A stretch of DNA of 6,790 nucleotides, taken from NCBI GenBank assembly GCA_020442235.1, contig JAGRKQ010000112.1:1398-8187 (forward strand), given 5' to 3'. Position 1 is the first letter of the stretch; each line of letters opens with the position of its first letter. The DNA is from Hyphomicrobiaceae bacterium (GTDB taxonomy: Bacteria > Pseudomonadota > Alphaproteobacteria > Rhizobiales > MH13). Of this stretch, positions 5,646 through 6,790 are shown one piece after another. Both the position numbers and the translations under genes were made by a program. Below the pieces are notes generated by a model. The model did not search any database. It was given only the letters and a program-made list of their open reading frames with translations, and was not told where the DNA came from.

Positions 5646-5741
5646 GACACTCTCCCTTGCCACAGCATTCGGCGAGAGGACCGGTTGCGTCAATCGGCGC
5701 CGGCGATCATCGTGAACGTCGAGCCGCCCCGGGAGTCTTCC
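5646..5741. promoter_or_regulatory. Divergent promoter region, eipB and membrane-protein operon
   Basis: These 96 bases separate the eipB start from the plus-strand operon. For eipB, TTGACG (5693-5688, minus sense) is a reasonable -35. The -10 at 17-18 bases (GAATGC or AATGCT) is weak. It would give a leader of about a dozen bases, just enough for the ribosome-binding site. No clear plus-strand promoter was found. A small dyad, CGAT-C-ATCG, lies at 5704-5712. Confidence 0.35.
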
Positions 5742-6146
5742 ATGCTGATCACTTCGACCGTCTTCGTGATCGCGATCGTCGTCATTTTCGGCACGCTCGG
5801 GCTCTTCGGCATCTTCGCCCTGCCGTCCTGGATCGAGGACATTCGCTTGCGGCGCCGGCGCTCCGGTCAGGAAGCCCGGGAACTGGCCGATCCGCCCTGG
5901 GTGAGGCCGAGGCGGATCGAATCGTCCCTGCGGCGGCCCTATGACCTGCTTCTGGAACGGCTGGAGCTGGTCGAAGACCGCTCCGCACAGTCCCCGAACG
6001 ATTTCCTCAAATTCTACCGCGACCGCGAGACCGGGCAGCTCTGGGTCAATTTCTTCTTTGAGCCCGGCTTTACCCAGATGTATGTCCTGTCTCCCATCAG
6101 GGAGATTCCACCCCCCAAGGATCAGGAGCCCAAGGCCAAGCCATGA
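5742..6146 (+). CDS. One-helix inner-membrane protein of unknown function
   Basis: I do not recognise this 134-residue protein. The N-terminus is a single hydrophobic helix (about 4-28), followed directly by a basic cluster, RLRRRR (35-40). By the positive-inside rule the N-terminus is outside and the rest cytoplasmic. The soluble part has a proline/arginine-rich linker (50-65), a probable amphipathic helix PYDLLLERLELVEDR (66-80), and a compact segment with FYRDRETGQLWVNFFFEPGF (91-110) that looks like a small beta hairpin. The tail is charged and proline-rich. No catalytic motif is visible. The ATG at 5742 has GGGAG six bases upstream (5731-5735). An open frame extends far upstream but overlaps eipB on the other strand and is a shadow. 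The stop overlaps the RidA start as ATGA, so the two are translationally coupled. Confidence 0.8.
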   Translation: MLITSTVFVIAIVVIFGTLGLFGIFALPSWIEDIRLRRRRSGQEARELADPPWVRPRRIESSLRRPYDLLLERLELVEDRSAQSPNDFLKFYRDRETGQLWVNFFFEPGFTQMYVLSPIREIPPPKDQEPKAKP

Positions 6147-6610
6147 GCGACACCATCGAATCCCGCCTCGAAGCCCTCGGCGTGAGCCTGCCGAAGCCGG
6201 CCGCTCCGGCCGCCAATTACGTTCCCTTCGTGATCACCGGCAACCAGCTCTTCATTTCCGGCCAGATCCCGATGGGCCCGGACGGGCTGGAGCATGTCGC
6301 GCGCTGCGGCGAGGCCTATGGCATCGTCGAAGGCAAGGCGGCCGCCCGGCTCTGCGCCATCAATCTTCTGGCGCAGGCCAAGGCCGCGCTCGGCGATCTG
6401 GAACGCATCGCCCGGCTGGTGAAGATCGTCGGCTTCGTCAACTCGACCCCGGATTTCGACCAGCAGCCCGCCGTCATCAACGGCGCCAGCGACTTCATGG
6501 TCGAAGCCCTCGGCGAACGCGGCCGCCATGCCCGTTCGGCGGTCGGCGTTGCGCAGCTGCCGTTCGGCGTCGCCGTCGAGGTGGAAGCGATCTTCGAGAT
6601 CGCCGGCTGA
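6143..6610 (+). CDS. RidA family (YjgF/YER057c/UK114) protein
   Basis: RidA proteins hydrolyse reactive enamine/imine intermediates released by PLP enzymes, protecting other enzymes from damage. They act in the cytoplasm as trimers. The 155 residues belong to the longer subgroup, with an N-terminal ESRLEALGVSLPKPAAP-type extension before the core. The core shows LFISGQIPMGPDG (37-48), GKAAARLCAINLLAQAKAAL (64-83), VKIVGFVNSTPDF (93-105) and GRHARSAVGVAQLPFGVAVEVEAIF (127-151). Arg131 matches E. coli RidA Arg105, the carboxylate-binding residue of active members, and Glu148 matches the acidic residue Glu120. This suggests possible imine hydrolase activity, but the subfamily is not certain, so I give no symbol. 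The start overlaps the upstream stop by four bases, and the next gene starts four bases after its stop. Confidence 0.92.
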   Translation: MSDTIESRLEALGVSLPKPAAPAANYVPFVITGNQLFISGQIPMGPDGLEHVARCGEAYGIVEGKAAARLCAINLLAQAKAALGDLERIARLVKIVGFVNSTPDFDQQPAVINGASDFMVEALGERGRHARSAVGVAQLPFGVAVEVEAIFEIAG

Positions 6611-6614
6611 GCCG

Positions 6615-6790
6615 ATGCCCGCCCCCGCCTGGCTGACCGCCCGTCAAATCGCCCATCGCGGCCTCCACGGCGCCATGACGGGCGCGGTGGAAAACAGCAT
6701 GGGCGCGGCCGAATGCGCGATTGCCGGCGGCTATGCCATCGAATGCGATGTGCAGCTTTCCGCCGACGGCGTGCCGATGGTCTTTCATGA
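6615..6790 (+). CDS. Glycerophosphodiester phosphodiesterase, N-terminal part (3' end outside window)
   Basis: GDPD enzymes cleave glycerophosphodiesters, the deacylated head groups of phospholipids, to glycerol-3-phosphate and an alcohol. Only 58 residues and two bases of the next codon are in the window. They contain the catalytic opening IAHRG (12-16, with H14 and R15), then ENS (26-28), and the metal-ligand stretch IECDVQLSADGVPMVFH (42-58), with E43, D45 and H58. The next codon starts with GA, consistent with the usual HD. The ATG at 6615 is four bases after the RidA stop. The ribosome-binding site is weak, as is common in tightly packed operons. A start at Met21 would remove the HRG motif, so the first ATG is preferred. 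No signal peptide is present, so the enzyme is probably cytoplasmic. Confidence 0.9.
   Translation, partial: MPAPAWLTARQIAHRGLHGAMTGAVENSMGAAECAIAGGYAIECDVQLSADGVPMVFH

Noticed and set aside
5646..5693. TTG start at 5693 for eipB
   Set aside because: It would put 16 polar residues before a clear signal peptide and overlaps the candidate -35 box. The ATG at 5645 has a well-spaced ribosome-binding site.
4872..5741. Upstream extension of the membrane-protein frame through the eipB region
   Set aside because: The extension is antisense to eipB. The real start at 5742 has a good ribosome-binding site and places the membrane helix at the N-terminus.
1..6790. Mobile element, defence system or CRISPR array
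   Set aside because: I saw no transposase, integrase, terminal repeats, regularly spaced repeats or defence-type domains. Base composition and codon use look even across the coding regions.

Overview
The window looks like chromosomal DNA from a GC-rich alphaproteobacterium, most likely Hyphomicrobiales (Rhizobiales). The evidence is the adjacent divK-pleD cell-cycle pair, a DUF3572 gene, an EipB (DUF1849) gene, a DinB of the long rhizobial type with an N-terminal zinc-ribbon-like segment, and uniform GC-rich codon use. I would guess a Stappiaceae-like lineage, but the genus cannot be fixed from the sequence. There are no insertion sequences, phage genes, CRISPR arrays, tRNAs or rRNAs, and nothing suggests recent transfer. 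It is mostly a housekeeping and cell-cycle neighbourhood.

Layout: (1) 1-657, the C-terminal half of an MFS transporter, plus strand. (2) 658-1010, a structured leader, rpmG (ribosomal protein L33) and its intrinsic terminator. (3) 1011-1315, a gene-free convergent interval with a terminator-like hairpin on the minus strand, a perfect inverted repeat and an AT-rich cluster of palindromes and in-phase direct repeats. (4) 1316-3070, a minus-strand divK-pleD operon. (5) 3071-3204, a short divergent promoter region. (6) 3205-4821, a plus-strand pair: a DUF3572 protein and dinB (DNA polymerase IV). (7) 4830-5645, eipB on the minus strand, convergent with dinB. (8) 5742-6790, a tightly packed plus-strand operon: a one-helix membrane protein of unknown function, a RidA-family protein and the start of a glycerophosphodiester phosphodiesterase that runs off the window.

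How the genes work together: DivK and PleD are response regulators of the same polarity and cell-cycle circuit. DivK feeds into the CckA-CtrA pathway and PleD makes c-di-GMP. Both keep every catalytic and phosphorylation residue I could check. DinB is an error-prone translesion polymerase, and EipB is a periplasmic envelope-integrity protein. The RidA and phosphodiesterase genes suggest metabolite clean-up and phospholipid head-group salvage, but their link to the membrane protein is only positional.

I did not find a clear new multi-gene system. The least explained parts are the non-coding interval between rpmG and pleD, the hairpin in the rpmG leader, and the unidentified membrane protein translationally coupled to RidA.
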